Source: Parvibaculaceae bacterium (GTDB taxonomy: Bacteria; Pseudomonadota; Alphaproteobacteria; Parvibaculales; Parvibaculaceae). From it: a DNA stretch of 64,000 nucleotides. Positions 27,193 to 36,415 of this stretch are shown piece after piece (the stretch's first letter is position 1; each line of letters starts with the position of its first letter). The position numbers were made by a program, and so were the translations under genes. The notes beneath the pieces were generated by a model. That model worked only from the letters and a program-made list of their open reading frames with translations. It had not been told where the DNA came from and did not search any database. The stretch spans positions 62,001 to 126,000 of the forward strand of contig JAHBYJ010000002.1 of assembly GCA_019636015.1 (NCBI GenBank), given 5' to 3'.

Positions 27193-27819
27193 TCAGCGCG
27201 CCGGCGCCCAGTCCGATGTGATCTCGGAAAGCTCAGGACGCGGACGTTCGTCCTTCGCCACGCTCTCGCTGCCGAAATAGAGATATCCGGCGATCTTCTC
27301 GTTCTCGCCGAGCCCGAGAACGCGGTTCACTTCCCCGTCGAAGGCATACCATTCGGTCAGCCACTGCGCGCCGAAACCGAGCGCCGTCGCCGCCACCAGC
27401 ATGTTCTGGCAAACGGCGCCGGCGGAAAGCAGCTGCTCCCACTCCGGAATCTTGATGCCCGGGGTGACGCGCGACACCACCGCGACCACGACCGGCGCAC
27501 GCGTGAGCCGGTTCGCCTCGAAGGCGATCTGGTCTTGCGTGGCGCCGGGCTGCGCCGCTGCATGGATGCGCGCAAGCTCGGCGCCGAACTGCGCTCGCGC
27601 CTCGCCCCGGAACAGGATGAAGCGCCAGGGCGCCAGCTTGCCGTGATCGGGAACCCGCGCGCCCGCGCGCAGGATCGTCTGCAACTCGCCCTCGTCCGGC
27701 CCCGGCTCCACCATGGTCAGTGCCTTGGCAGAACGTCGAGTAAGGAGCAATTCGATGGTTTCGGGAGATCGAGGCAAAGGTCTAGTCCTTTCGGCGGGCT
27801 TGGGCTTTTCGCCCTGCAC
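27193..27819 (-). CDS. Nitroreductase family protein, YdjA-like
   Basis: 208 residues. FMN-dependent NAD(P)H oxidoreductase fold: ELLLTRRSAKALT for the phosphate contact, APWRFILFRG, CQNMLVAATALGFGAQWLTEW and an isoalloxazine-side EKIAGYLYFGS. The short length and DHGKLAPWRF pattern are those of the YdjA/TdsD-type small nitroreductases, whose natural substrates are unclear. The upstream gene is divergent and unrelated. Confidence 0.85.
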   Translation of the reverse strand: MQGEKPKPAERTRPLPRSPETIELLLTRRSAKALTMVEPGPDEGELQTILRAGARVPDHGKLAPWRFILFRGEARAQFGAELARIHAAAQPGATQDQIAFEANRLTRAPVVVAVVSRVTPGIKIPEWEQLLSAGAVCQNMLVAATALGFGAQWLTEWYAFDGEVNRVLGLGENEKIAGYLYFGSESVAKDERPRPELSEITSDWAPAR

Positions 27820-27891
27820 TACTTAAGCCGGGCGCTTTACAGGAACAAGCCCGCCCGCCACCATGACCCCGGGGAACAAGGGGCATTCGGG

Positions 27892-28710
27892 GTGCGGCTC
27901 TCGCATATTCAGCGATGCATCGCCACGGCCGGCATGGCGATGCTATGCGCGGCGCCCGCTGCGCGGGCAGGCGGCTGGCCCCTGCCGCGCGGCGAGGGCG
28001 AGGTCATCTTCACCTATTCCTCGCATCGCGCCGATGAGCGTTATGAAAACAGCGGCAATAAGCGCTGGACGAGCAGCTACACCAAGCATGAAATCTCGCC
28101 CTATGCCGAATATGGACTTTTCGACCGGGTGACGCTGGTGGGCGAAGCTGCCTGGCGGGAGGAGAGCACCAACTATTTCGGATACCGTTTCGAGGATCGC
28201 GGGTTTTCGCGTGCCAAGGCCGGCGCGCGTGTTTCCCTCGGGACATGGGAGGAGACGCTCTTCTCCCTGCAATCCATCGCGACCTTGCATCTGGCCGATG
28301 CGGGCGACGACCCCGCCGCAACCCGAAGCGGCGACTGGGACGCCGAAATCGGCCTCGTGCTGGCGCGCAACGAAAAGCTGTTCGGCCTCGATGCCTTTTC
28401 CGTCCAGGAGTTCGCCTGGCGCTGGCGTGACAGCGGCCGCCCGGACCAGATACGTAGCGACATCACCATCGGCACGAAATTCACGCCGGGCACCATGCTT
28501 CTCCTGAAAAGCCTGAACACCGCCTCGATCGGCGCGACCGAGACCGGCGAATATTATCTCTCCGGCAAGATCGCCGTCTCGCTGGTGCAGGAACTGCCGC
28601 CATCGATCGCACCGGGCGCTTCCATCGAAGCCGGGATTGAGCAAACCGCGTTCGGCCGAAGCGCCATCGACGAGACAGTGTTCCGCCTCGCGCTCTGGCG
28701 CCGCTTCTGA
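27892..28710 (+). CDS. Exported hypothetical protein, probably outer-membrane
   Basis: 272 residues from GTG 27892 (another start is ATG 27934). The N terminus IATAGMAMLCAAPAARAGGW is a signal peptide with AxA cleavage. The mature part alternates short hydrophobic strands and glycine or charged turns (YAEYGLFDRVTLVGEAAW, GARVSLGTWEETLFSLQSIATLHLAD) and ends FRLALWRRF, with an aromatic end of the sort found in beta-barrel proteins. No family assigned. Confidence 0.6.
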   Translation: MRLSHIQRCIATAGMAMLCAAPAARAGGWPLPRGEGEVIFTYSSHRADERYENSGNKRWTSSYTKHEISPYAEYGLFDRVTLVGEAAWREESTNYFGYRFEDRGFSRAKAGARVSLGTWEETLFSLQSIATLHLADAGDDPAATRSGDWDAEIGLVLARNEKLFGLDAFSVQEFAWRWRDSGRPDQIRSDITIGTKFTPGTMLLLKSLNTASIGATETGEYYLSGKIAVSLVQELPPSIAPGASIEAGIEQTAFGRSAIDETVFRLALWRRF

Positions 28711-28711
28711 T

Positions 28712-30442
28712 CTATTCGCCCGCCGTGGCGATCACATTTCCGCTGTCCGCCCCGCCAAGCGCCGCCATGACATCCGTGCCGGGCGGCGCATCGACGCCAG
28801 AACCCGGCTTGCCCGCGCGCAACTCCGCAAGCGAGAAGCCCATCCGCACATCATAGGTTCGCTCGATCTGGTTCCGGAGCCTTTGCTGCGCGTGATACCA
28901 GTCGGCCTTGTCGCGCCCGTCCGGACAGGTCGCGAGTTCCGCTGCGTCCCGCGCGCCCCAGCGCCGCTCCGGGCAGTGATAGGGATCGAACGAAAAATCG
29001 AACACGCGCGAACGCGCTTCCTCGAAACTCAAGGCGCGCGCTTCGCCATTGCTCGCCGTATAGGAAATCGTGCAGGCGCCCGCCTCTTCCTCATAGGCCG
29101 CGCGCAGATCGCGCCGCACATCGTCGCCTTCATAGGAAAGCTTCGGATCGCCCGCCTCCGCCATATCGATGAAACGCGCCACAGTCTCGCGCAATTCCAC
29201 GAAAGAGGTTTTCAGACGCGCATCGCGCGATGGCGTCGAATAGGTTTCCCAGTCGCCATGTGTGCCGTAGATGTTGTCCGGCAGGCGCGATGGCTGCGGC
29301 TGGCGGTGAAGCCCGGCCACCACGGCAACATCCACCGCCTGCATCCGGTAGTGCAGATCGTCGCAAAGCTCGCGTACCATCAGCCGCGTTTCCGCCACCG
29401 GATCGTAGTCTACATCCCCGACGGCCAGCGCCTGACGCACATAGTCGTAATAATCGAGCGCAACACCTTCATGCACGAAGCGGCCGGCGCGCCACTGCGC
29501 CGGGCGCGGGCTCTCGGTGCCGAAGAACTGCTCATCCGACCAGTCGGCAAGCTCACTGTCCTTGGCCAGCACCACGCGCCCGCCGATCCATGTGCCGTCC
29601 TTGCCCTGCTTCGCGCCCACGAGCTTCATGGGCCGCCAGTTCTTGAAGCCTGCTCCCATCGGCGCCGAGGCGCGCACGAAGCGCTTGCCATAGGAGCCGC
29701 GCGTCAGCGTATTGTCGGGATGCGTGTCTATGAAGCGGATGCGGCCTTCGTCATCCACCTTGTAGACGACGGCGACATGCCCGTTCGGATCGTAGATCAC
29801 CGTGCCGGGACGGATCGAGCCGCGCTGAATTTTCACCGGATAGAAATCGAAAACTTCGCCGCGCGATACATCCGGCGCAAAGCGGTACATCGCACTCGAC
29901 ACAAAATTGTTGACCGTGTTGAGCACCGTCCGCGCATTGGGGAACGCGCCATCTGACTGCGGCACCACATCCGCGCGCCGCACCGCGTAATTCCCATAGC
30001 GCGAATAACGCAGATCGTTCGACGCGCCGATGGGCGCCACCGCACTCACGTAGGAAAAGGGCAGCCCGTTCTTCCACGCAAAATAGGCGCGCAGCGCATA
30101 AGGCAGATCCGCGCAGTCGGCGTAGAAGAACATGCCCTTCGGATCGGAGGCACGGTAGATGTTCCAGGGGCCTTTCAGGCACTCATCGAAGGTACGGCAG
30201 TTGCTCTCGCCGATCGCTGTCACGAAGTCGCCAAAGGCGCGCTCGTCGCTCTCGGTCCATCGCGTGCGAACGATGCGCCAGCGAAGCCCGGCGGGTGTCT
30301 GCATCAGCGCGGAGTCGACCGTTTCCGTGCCACTCGCCACCGGCGCCATCGAGGCCGTCTCGGCATAGGCAGGCATTGCCGCAGCGGCGAGCAGCAGCGC
30401 ACCCGCGGCCGCGCACAAGAACGTTCCACGCTTCATTCGCAT
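28712..30442 (-). CDS. Exported protein with a candidate Cys/His/Asp catalytic triad
   Basis: 576 residues. A signal peptide (residues 1-28, ending PAYA) directs it to the periplasm. Cys110 at the start of a helix (YADCADLPYALRAYFAWKNG), His222 in GHVAVVYKV and Asp239 in FIDTHPD have the order and spacing of NlpC/P60 or transglutaminase-like cysteine peptidases; the length (about 576) and the C-terminal 300 residues are unlike the usual small enzymes. I do not know a named family. It is convergent with the barrel-like gene and upstream of an AT-rich leader. Confidence 0.62.
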   Translation of the reverse strand: MRMKRGTFLCAAAGALLLAAAAMPAYAETASMAPVASGTETVDSALMQTPAGLRWRIVRTRWTESDERAFGDFVTAIGESNCRTFDECLKGPWNIYRASDPKGMFFYADCADLPYALRAYFAWKNGLPFSYVSAVAPIGASNDLRYSRYGNYAVRRADVVPQSDGAFPNARTVLNTVNNFVSSAMYRFAPDVSRGEVFDFYPVKIQRGSIRPGTVIYDPNGHVAVVYKVDDEGRIRFIDTHPDNTLTRGSYGKRFVRASAPMGAGFKNWRPMKLVGAKQGKDGTWIGGRVVLAKDSELADWSDEQFFGTESPRPAQWRAGRFVHEGVALDYYDYVRQALAVGDVDYDPVAETRLMVRELCDDLHYRMQAVDVAVVAGLHRQPQPSRLPDNIYGTHGDWETYSTPSRDARLKTSFVELRETVARFIDMAEAGDPKLSYEGDDVRRDLRAAYEEEAGACTISYTASNGEARALSFEEARSRVFDFSFDPYHCPERRWGARDAAELATCPDGRDKADWYHAQQRLRNQIERTYDVRMGFSLAELRAGKPGSGVDAPPGTDVMAALGGADSGNVIATAGE

Positions 30443-30544
30443 AGCCCCCACCGGCTGTCTGTCACCGCACCCCTTAATCTTAGTTAACCACGTTCCTGCG
30501 CGGCCTGTCCGCCACGCCCCGGCTTTCTTGTTATTTTTATATTG

Positions 30545-30556
30545 ACTTAATTAAGT
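30545..30556. promoter_or_regulatory. Palindrome at the ArsR operon promoter
   Basis: ACTTAATTAAGT is a perfect 12-bp palindrome 20 bases upstream of the ArsR-type gene start, overlapping a TTGACT -35-like hexamer at 30542-30547. AT-rich palindromes of this kind are used by ArsR repressors for autoregulation. Confidence 0.5.
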
Positions 30557-30576
30557 AATTACGGAATCAATAAGCC

Positions 30577-30906
30577 ATGGAAACATTCACAGCCCTCGCC
30601 GACCCCACACGGCGCCAGATCGTTGAAATGCTGGCGGGCGGCGAGCTCGCCGCGGGAGACATCGCGCGGCGCTTCGACATGAGCGCTCCCGCCGTCTCGC
30701 AGCATCTGAAGGCGCTGAAAGCGGCACGCCTCGTCCGCGTCCGCGTGGATGCCCAGCGCCGCATCTATTCGCTCGACCCGGAAGGAATCGAAACCGTGGA
30801 AAACTGGCTCGCCCAAATCCGCCGCTTCTGGGGAGCGAAACTCGACGCGCTCGAAAGCGCATTGAACGCAGCAGCCGAAAGGGACAGGGAAAATGACCGT
30901 AATTGA
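30577..30906 (+). CDS. ArsR-family winged-helix regulator
   Basis: 109 residues. METFTALADPTRRQIVEMLAGGEL is the ArsR opening; DMSAPAVSQHLKALKAARLVRVRV is the recognition helix region and wing. Cysteines for metal sensing are absent, so it is not a metal sensor. It overlaps the SRPBCC gene by 14 bases, forming with it and the VOC gene a widely seen unit in which the regulator controls small detoxification or antibiotic-resistance-like proteins. Confidence 0.88.
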   Translation: METFTALADPTRRQIVEMLAGGELAAGDIARRFDMSAPAVSQHLKALKAARLVRVRVDAQRRIYSLDPEGIETVENWLAQIRRFWGAKLDALESALNAAAERDRENDRN

Positions 30907-31462
30907 CAAGGCCTGGGGCGAACTGATCGACAACAACACCGTCCGCTTCGAGCGCCTGCTGCCCGGCCCCATCACCCGCGTCTGGGACTATCTCACCGAT
31001 GCGAAACTGCGGGGCACATGGTTTGCCGGCGGGCCGATGGAGCCGCGCGCCGGCGGCAGGATGGATGTCGTCTTCGACAATTCAAATCTCGGCGCCCATC
31101 CCGAGCCCGCGCCGGAGCGCTTCAAGAAATATGAAGGTCCCTTCGACAGCAGGCATGTCGTGACGATCTGGGAGCCGCCGCACCGCCTCGGCTTCACCTG
31201 GGACGACGATATGAACCCGGAAGGCTGCACCGTCGAATTCGAACTGACGGAAGCGGAAGGCGGCAAGGTTCGCCTCGTCCTCACCCATCGCCGCATCTCC
31301 GGTATCGACGATGCGATCAACTTCTCCGGCGGCTGGCATATCCACCTCCTCATGCTGGAAGAGCAACTGGCAGACGACGTGAAAACGCCCTTCTGGTCCG
31401 CCTTCGATGGCACCGAGGAGGAATATCGCAAGCGCTACAAGGGAAAAGAGAAACGGGAGTGA
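30893..31462 (+). CDS. SRPBCC / AHSA1-type ligand-binding protein
   Basis: 189 residues of the START-like fold: ERLLPGPITRVWDYLTDAKLRGTWFAGG opens the domain, and GGWHIHLLMLEEQLAD closes the C-terminal helix. AHSA1-like family members bind hydrophobic ligands or act on small substrates; function unproven. Its ATG lies within the ArsR gene, and its last 4 bases overlap the following VOC gene, indicating tight translational coupling. Confidence 0.85.
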   Translation: MTVIDKAWGELIDNNTVRFERLLPGPITRVWDYLTDAKLRGTWFAGGPMEPRAGGRMDVVFDNSNLGAHPEPAPERFKKYEGPFDSRHVVTIWEPPHRLGFTWDDDMNPEGCTVEFELTEAEGGKVRLVLTHRRISGIDDAINFSGGWHIHLLMLEEQLADDVKTPFWSAFDGTEEEYRKRYKGKEKRE

Positions 31463-31866
31463 ATGACATGTCCGGGACGACAATACGCCCCTTCCTGATG
31501 TTCGAAGGCAAGGCGGAGGAAGCGATGAACCTTTATGTCTCGCTCTTCCCGGAAAGCCGCATCGACAGCATCAATCGCTACGCTGCGGGCGAACCCGGCC
31601 CCGAAGGAACGGTTCAATTGGCAAGCTTCACGCTCGCCGGCCAGACCGTCATGTGCATCGACAGCCCGGCGAAACACGCCTTCACCTTCACGCCGTCCTT
31701 CTCCTTCTACGTCGATCTCGGCACCGAAGAAGAACTGGGGCGTATCGCCGCGATCCTCGGCGAAGGCGGCGCGGTCCTGATGCCGCTCGACAATTACGGC
31801 TTCAGCCGCAAATTCACCTGGCTCAACGACCGCTACGGCGTTTCGTGGCAACTGAACCTGCCGTGA
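31459..31866 (+). CDS. VOC-superfamily protein, PhnB-like
   Basis: 135 residues; starts at GTG overlapping the previous stop, or ATG 31468. The glyoxalase-like fold is shown by IRPFLMFEGKAEEAMNLYVSLFPESRI, PSFSFYVDLGTEEELGRIAAIL and NDRYGVSWQLNLP. PhnB-type VOC proteins are related to bleomycin-resistance and dioxygenase folds, but metal ligands are not clearly placed. It ends the ArsR operon. Confidence 0.82.
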   Translation: MNDMSGTTIRPFLMFEGKAEEAMNLYVSLFPESRIDSINRYAAGEPGPEGTVQLASFTLAGQTVMCIDSPAKHAFTFTPSFSFYVDLGTEEELGRIAAILGEGGAVLMPLDNYGFSRKFTWLNDRYGVSWQLNLP

Positions 31867-31896
31867 CGCTACTCAGCCTTTCCCCAGCAACATGCC

Positions 31897-31976
31897 ATTG
31901 CCGGGCTTGACCCGGCAATCCAGGGTAACATTCTCGGAGCGAGTAGCTCCTGGATGCCCGGATCAAGTCCGGGCAT
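31897..31976. repeat. Dispersed-repeat-like element with three nested hairpins
   Basis: Hairpin 1: ATTGCCGGG-cttga-CCCGGCAAT (31897-31919). Hairpin 2: ATCCAGG (31918-31924) pairs with CCTGGAT (31949-31955). Hairpin 3: ATGCCCGG-atcaagt-CCGGGCAT (31954-31976). Similar GGGCTTGACCCGG / CCGGATCAAGTCCGGG pairs are common interspersed elements in Alphaproteobacteria. It fills the gap between the VOC gene and thrS. Confidence 0.7.
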
Positions 31977-32000
31977 GACATTGTCGTTGAGGTTATCGCC

Positions 32001-33959
32001 TCACCTGAGATCGGGCGGCGTCGCCTCCTGCGCAAGCGCAGCCACCACATCACCAAGCGCCATCGTCTTCTGGTCCTGCGACCCGAGGCGGCGAACGGAG
32101 AGCGTGCCCTCCTCCGCCTCGCGCTTGCCCGCGACAAGGATCGCCGGCACCTTGCCGACGGAATGTTCGCGCACCTTGTAGTTGATCTTCTCGTTGCGAA
32201 GATCGAGCTCCACGCGCAGGCCCGCGGCGCGCAACTCGGCCGCCACCTTCTCTGCATACTCGTCGGCATCCGACGTGATCGTCGCCACCACCGCCTGCAC
32301 CGGCGCAAGCCAGAGCGGGAAGCGGCCTTCGTAATGCTCGATCAGAATGCCGATGAAGCGTTCCAGCGAACCGAGGATTGCGCGATGCAGCATGACCGGG
32401 CGATGCTTCGCCCCGTCCTCGCCGATATAGCTCGCATCGAGCCGCTCCGGCAGGTTGAAATCGAGCTGCAGCGTACCGAGCTGCCATGACCGGCCGATCG
32501 CGTCCTTCAGATGGAATTCGAGCTTCGGCCCGTAGAACGCGCCCTCGCCCGGCGCCAGCGTGAACTCGCGGCCGATCTCCGTCAGCGCCTCTTCCAGCGC
32601 CTTCTCCGCCTTCTCCCACGTCTCGTCGGAGCCGACGCGCTGTTCGGGCCGCAGCGCGAGGCGCACCTTCAGATCCGTGAAGCCCATATCGTCATAGACG
32701 CTTTCGAGCAGCGACACGAAAGCGGACGTCTCCGCCTTGATCTGGTCTTCCGTGCAGAAGATATGCGCATCGTCCTGCGTCATCTGCCGCACGCGCATCA
32801 GCCCGTGCAGCGCGCCATGCGCCTCGTTGCGGTGGCAGCAGCCGAACTCCGCCATGCGCAGCGGCAGGTCGCGGTAGGATTTCACGCCCTGCTTGAAAAT
32901 CTGCACATGCGCCGGGCAGTTCATCGGCTTGATCGCCATGAGCTTCGCCTTGCCGGAAAGCACGGGCGCTTCCTCGTCCGTGCCCGGCACTTCATCCGGC
33001 ACCACGAACATGTTTTCGCGATATTTGCCCCAGTGGCCCGACTGTTCCCAGAACTTCGAGTCGAGAAGCTGCGGCGTGCGCACTTCCACATAGCCCGTCG
33101 CGTCGATCCGCCGACGGACATATTGCTCGAGCGCCTGCCAGATGCGCCAGCCCTTCGGATGCCAGAAGACGGAGCCCTGCGCTTCTTCCTGCAGATGGAA
33201 CAGGTCCATCTCGCGGCCGATCTTGCGGTGGTCGCGGCGCTCCGCCTCTTCCACCATCGTGAGGTACGCCTTGAGGTCCGCCTCCGTTGCCCAGCACGTC
33301 CCATAGATGCGCTGGAGCATCTCGTTGCGGCTGTCGCCGCGCCAATAGGCGCCGGCAAGCTTCGTCAGCTTGAAGGCCTTGCCGAGCTTGCCTGTCGACG
33401 GCAGATGGGGCCCCCGGCAAAGGTCGAGCCAGTCGCCCTGGCGATAGACGGATACTTCCTCGCCCGCCGGAATGCTCTCGATGATCTCGGCCTTGTAGTG
33501 CTCGCCGATCTTCTTGAAATAGGCGACGGCATCGTCGCGCTTCCAGACTTCGCGCGTGATCGTCTCGTTGCGATCCACGATCTCGCGCATCTTCGCCTCG
33601 ATCTTTTCGAGGTCTTCTGCCTTGAAGGGCTCGGCGCGGGCAAAGTCGTAATAGAAGCCGTTCTCGATCACCGGCCCGATCGTCACCTGCGTGCCGGGGA
33701 AAAGTTCCTGCACCGCTTCGGCCATCACATGCGCGCAGTCGTGACGCAGGATTTCAAGCCCGTCATCCGTCTGCGGCGTCACCACTTCCACGATCGCGTC
33801 CCGGTCGATCACCGTGGACAGATCTTTCATCTTGCCGTCGATCTTGATGGCGAGCGCCTTCTTCGCGAGCGATTTCGCAATGCTCTCGGCAAAGGCGAGC
33901 CCATCAAGCGGGGCTTCCACTTCGCGAACGGAACCGTCAGGCAGTTTCAACTGGATCAT
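32001..33959 (-). CDS. thrS: Threonyl-tRNA synthetase
   Basis: 652 residues. Charges tRNA-Thr with threonine in the cytoplasm. TGS domain at residues 1-60 ([17 protein letters not shown]), editing domain with [23 protein letters not shown] (the HxxxH) at about 75-100, class II core with motif 2 ([21 protein letters not shown]) and motif 3 ([24 protein letters not shown]), and an anticodon-binding end ([15 protein letters not shown]). The yidD gene is upstream on the same strand after 9 bases, a pairing seen in other Alphaproteobacteria. Confidence 0.97.
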   Translation of the reverse strand: MIQLKLPDGSVREVEAPLDGLAFAESIAKSLAKKALAIKIDGKMKDLSTVIDRDAIVEVVTPQTDDGLEILRHDCAHVMAEAVQELFPGTQVTIGPVIENGFYYDFARAEPFKAEDLEKIEAKMREIVDRNETITREVWKRDDAVAYFKKIGEHYKAEIIESIPAGEEVSVYRQGDWLDLCRGPHLPSTGKLGKAFKLTKLAGAYWRGDSRNEMLQRIYGTCWATEADLKAYLTMVEEAERRDHRKIGREMDLFHLQEEAQGSVFWHPKGWRIWQALEQYVRRRIDATGYVEVRTPQLLDSKFWEQSGHWGKYRENMFVVPDEVPGTDEEAPVLSGKAKLMAIKPMNCPAHVQIFKQGVKSYRDLPLRMAEFGCCHRNEAHGALHGLMRVRQMTQDDAHIFCTEDQIKAETSAFVSLLESVYDDMGFTDLKVRLALRPEQRVGSDETWEKAEKALEEALTEIGREFTLAPGEGAFYGPKLEFHLKDAIGRSWQLGTLQLDFNLPERLDASYIGEDGAKHRPVMLHRAILGSLERFIGILIEHYEGRFPLWLAPVQAVVATITSDADEYAEKVAAELRAAGLRVELDLRNEKINYKVREHSVGKVPAILVAGKREAEEGTLSVRRLGSQDQKTMALGDVVAALAQEATPPDLR

Positions 33960-33968
33960 TTTTCTCTC

Positions 33969-34283
33969 TCAATGCGTTCCGTGCGTGTGAGCATCCGGGT
34001 CCGGCATCCGCCACCTTCCATAGCGCCACGGCGCCCAGAGGGGCTGCTTCTCCAGCACCTCGGGCACCGGGTCGAAGCCGTGGCTGCCCCAAGGGTGGCA
34101 GCGGAGGATCCGCGACAGGCCGAGCCATCCCCCGCGCCACGGCCCATGCCGCTCGATCGCCTGCACCGTATAGTCGGAACAGGTCGGCAGATGCCGGCAT
34201 TTCGGCCCGATCAGCGGCGATATGAACCACTGATAGAACCGGATCAGGCCGTGCATCGCGAGCGATAAGGGGTCGCGCCGCAT
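33969..34283 (-). CDS. yidD: Membrane protein insertion efficiency factor YidD
   Basis: 104 residues from the ATG at 34283. The [20 protein letters not shown] and [16 protein letters not shown] segments, with conserved Cys in [10 protein letters not shown] and [14 protein letters not shown], define YidD, a peripheral inner-membrane factor that assists YidC-mediated insertion. In many bacteria it sits between rnpA and yidC; here it is upstream of thrS. GTG 34295 is an alternative start. Confidence 0.92.
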   Translation of the reverse strand: MRRDPLSLAMHGLIRFYQWFISPLIGPKCRHLPTCSDYTVQAIERHGPWRGGWLGLSRILRCHPWGSHGFDPVPEVLEKQPLWAPWRYGRWRMPDPDAHTHGTH

Positions 34284-34301
34284 GGGAAAACCCACCAGGA
34301 A

Positions 34302-34346
34302 GCGTTTTCAGCAAAAGTGGACTCCACTTTTGCGGTTCGAAAACGC
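34302..34346. repeat. Nested palindromic repeat element
   Basis: Outer arms GCGTTTTC (34302-34309) and GAAAACGC (34339-34346) enclose a perfect inner hairpin GCAAAAGTGGA-C-TCCACTTTTGC (34311-34333). The layout resembles the GCGTTTTC...AGTGGA...GAAAACGC elements scattered in Hyphomicrobiales genomes. It lies just upstream of yidD. Confidence 0.75.
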
Positions 34347-34492
34347 GACAAACTCAAAATTACACGCACTTGTTAGCTTTTAATCGGATGAGGCACAACA
34401 CGCAGGCGCACCCGGCGCCTTCCGGCCTATCCGTCTGTTTTGCTTGGAAAAAGCCGCCCGGGCGAATGCGCGGGAGCGGCCGGGCCCGGGCT

Positions 34493-34996
34493 CTAGGCAG
34501 CCGGGCCGGTGCTAGTGGCGGTCCCGGTCTGCATGGGCGCAGTACCACTCCCCTTTTTGGCAAGCGCGGCTTCCACCGCTTCTTCCACCGCATCGAAGAC
34601 GAGCAGCGTCGAGGCGTGGCGGGCTTTGTATTCGCGCACCGGCTCCAGCACCTCGAGGTCCTTCCACTTGCCGCCATAGATCTCGCGCGGCGGGGAGGCC
34701 CCCTCCTTGAGCATGGCCCGCATGGCGGCGCCGACCTCATGAAGCTCCGCGGCGCTCGCGCCGATCACATGCCGAGCCATGATGGAGGATGAAGCCTGGC
34801 CCAGCGCACAAGCCTTCACATCGGCGCCGTAATCGGCCACCCGGCCGTCGGCGTCGAGCTTCACATCGACCGTCACCTTCGAGCCGCAAAGCTTCGAGAC
34901 CGCCGTCGCCGAGGCGTCGGGCGCGGCAAGCCGTTCGCCATGCGGAATATCCGCGGCGAGAGCGAGAATGCGCTTGTTGTAGATCTCGTTGAGCAT
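34493..34996 (-). CDS. Iron-sulfur cluster scaffold, IscU/NifU-like
   Basis: 167 residues. The family core is visible: IYNKRILALAADIPHG at the N terminus, LCGSKVTVDVKLDADGRVADYGADVKACALGQASSS giving the paired cysteine region, with a third Cys expected elsewhere not evident. It probably assembles or carries Fe-S clusters, but the C-terminal 50 residues are variable. The start is directly next to the cysS stop (TAG then ATG), so both are translated from one message. A T-rich loop near 34370 separates it from the repeat. Confidence 0.8.
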   Translation of the reverse strand: MLNEIYNKRILALAADIPHGERLAAPDASATAVSKLCGSKVTVDVKLDADGRVADYGADVKACALGQASSSIMARHVIGASAAELHEVGAAMRAMLKEGASPPREIYGGKWKDLEVLEPVREYKARHASTLLVFDAVEEAVEAALAKKGSGTAPMQTGTATSTGPAA

Positions 34997-36415
34997 CTAG
35001 CTCGCCACTCTCCAGCTTGTGCCTTGCGGCCCATCCTCGATCTGAATGCCCTGCGCCGCAAGTTCGTCGCGAATGCGGTCGGCCTCGGCGAAATCCCTGG
35101 CCTTGCGCGCCGCATTGCGCGCCGCAATCAGCCTCTCGATCTCGTCCCCGTCTATATGGGAAGCCGCCCCGCCGCCTGCAAACCAGGCTTCAGGGTCCAT
35201 TTCGAGAATACCGATCATCCGCCCCGCCCCGATCAGCGCCGCCTTGAGCTGCGCCCTCGTGCCGGGATCGGTCGCCGTGTTGGCCTGCTTCGCCAGATCG
35301 AACAGCACGGCCAGCGCCTTCGGCGTGTTGAGATCGTCGAGCAGCGCATCGACAAAGGCGTCGGGCGCGGCGTCGCTTGCGGGCTCCGCTCTCACATCGG
35401 CAAGGTTCCGGAGCGCGCCGTAGAGCCGGTCGAGCATGCGTCGCGCCTGCGTCAGCCCTTCCGCCGTCCAGTCGAGCGGCTGGCGGTAATGCCCGTTCAG
35501 AAGCGCAAGGCGGATCGCCTCGCCCGGCGCCTGCTTGATGAGGTCATTCACCAGCAGCACATTGCCGAGCGATTTCGACATCTTTTCGGATTCGATATTC
35601 ACGAAACCATTGTGAAGCCAGAAGCGCGCGAGCGGCCTACCTCCATGCGAGCAGGCGGATTGCGCCACCTCGTTCTCGTGATGCGGGAATTGCAGGTCGA
35701 TGCCGCCGCCATGAATGTCGATGGTCTCGCCGAGATGCTTCTCGATCATTGCCGAGCATTCGATATGCCAGCCCGGCCGCCCCCGGCCCCAGGGGCTGTC
35801 CCAGCCCGGCTGGTCGGCGTCGGACGGCTTCCACAGCACGAAGTCCGACGGGTCCTTCTTGTAGGGCGCCACCTCGACCCGCGCGCCCGCCACCATCTCG
35901 TCGCGGTCGCGGCCCGACAGCCGGCCATAGTCGGCAAAGCTCGGCACGTTGAAGAGCACATGGCCTTCCGCCGCATAGGCATGGCCCGCCTCGATCAGCC
36001 GTTCCATCATCGCGATCATCTCGGCGATCGTTTCCGTCGCCTTCGGCTCGAGATCGGGCGCGAGAACGCCAAGCGTGCCCATATCCTTGCGGTAGATATC
36101 GGCATATTTCTCGGTGATGACGGAGATATCGACGCCCTGCGCCTTCGCCGCGGCGATGATCTTGTCCTCGATATCGGTAATGTTCCGCGCATAGACGACG
36201 TGCGGGAAAAGGCGGCGCAGGAGCCGCGCCAGCACGTCGAACACGACCGCCGGCCGCGCATTGCCGATATGGGCAAAGTTGTAGACCGTCGGCCCGCAGA
36301 CATACATCGTCACGCGCTCGGGATCGGCAGGAACGAATTCTTCCTTTTTCCGTGTGAGCGAGTTGTAAAGCGAGAGCTTGTGATTCTTGATCTGGGTGTT
36401 CATCGGTCGGGCCAT
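34997..36415 (-). CDS. cysS: Cysteinyl-tRNA synthetase
   Basis: 472 residues. Class I synthetase that charges tRNA-Cys. [19 protein letters not shown] contains the HIGH-like motif and first zinc Cys; [11 protein letters not shown] and HHENEVAQS supply further zinc ligands; EKMSKSLGN is the KMSKS loop; the C-terminal anticodon domain is complete. Start codon is uncertain: an ATG at 36403 lies closer to the conserved core, and neither has a clear ribosome site. Confidence 0.95.
   Translation of the reverse strand: MARPMNTQIKNHKLSLYNSLTRKKEEFVPADPERVTMYVCGPTVYNFAHIGNARPAVVFDVLARLLRRLFPHVVYARNITDIEDKIIAAAKAQGVDISVITEKYADIYRKDMGTLGVLAPDLEPKATETIAEMIAMMERLIEAGHAYAAEGHVLFNVPSFADYGRLSGRDRDEMVAGARVEVAPYKKDPSDFVLWKPSDADQPGWDSPWGRGRPGWHIECSAMIEKHLGETIDIHGGGIDLQFPHHENEVAQSACSHGGRPLARFWLHNGFVNIESEKMSKSLGNVLLVNDLIKQAPGEAIRLALLNGHYRQPLDWTAEGLTQARRMLDRLYGALRNLADVRAEPASDAAPDAFVDALLDDLNTPKALAVLFDLAKQANTATDPGTRAQLKAALIGAGRMIGILEMDPEAWFAGGGAASHIDGDEIERLIAARNAARKARDFAEADRIRDELAAQGIQIEDGPQGTSWRVAS

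Noticed and set aside
32511-34268. A 585-residue plus-strand frame opposite thrS
   Set aside because: Reverse frame of thrS and yidD; composition bias only.
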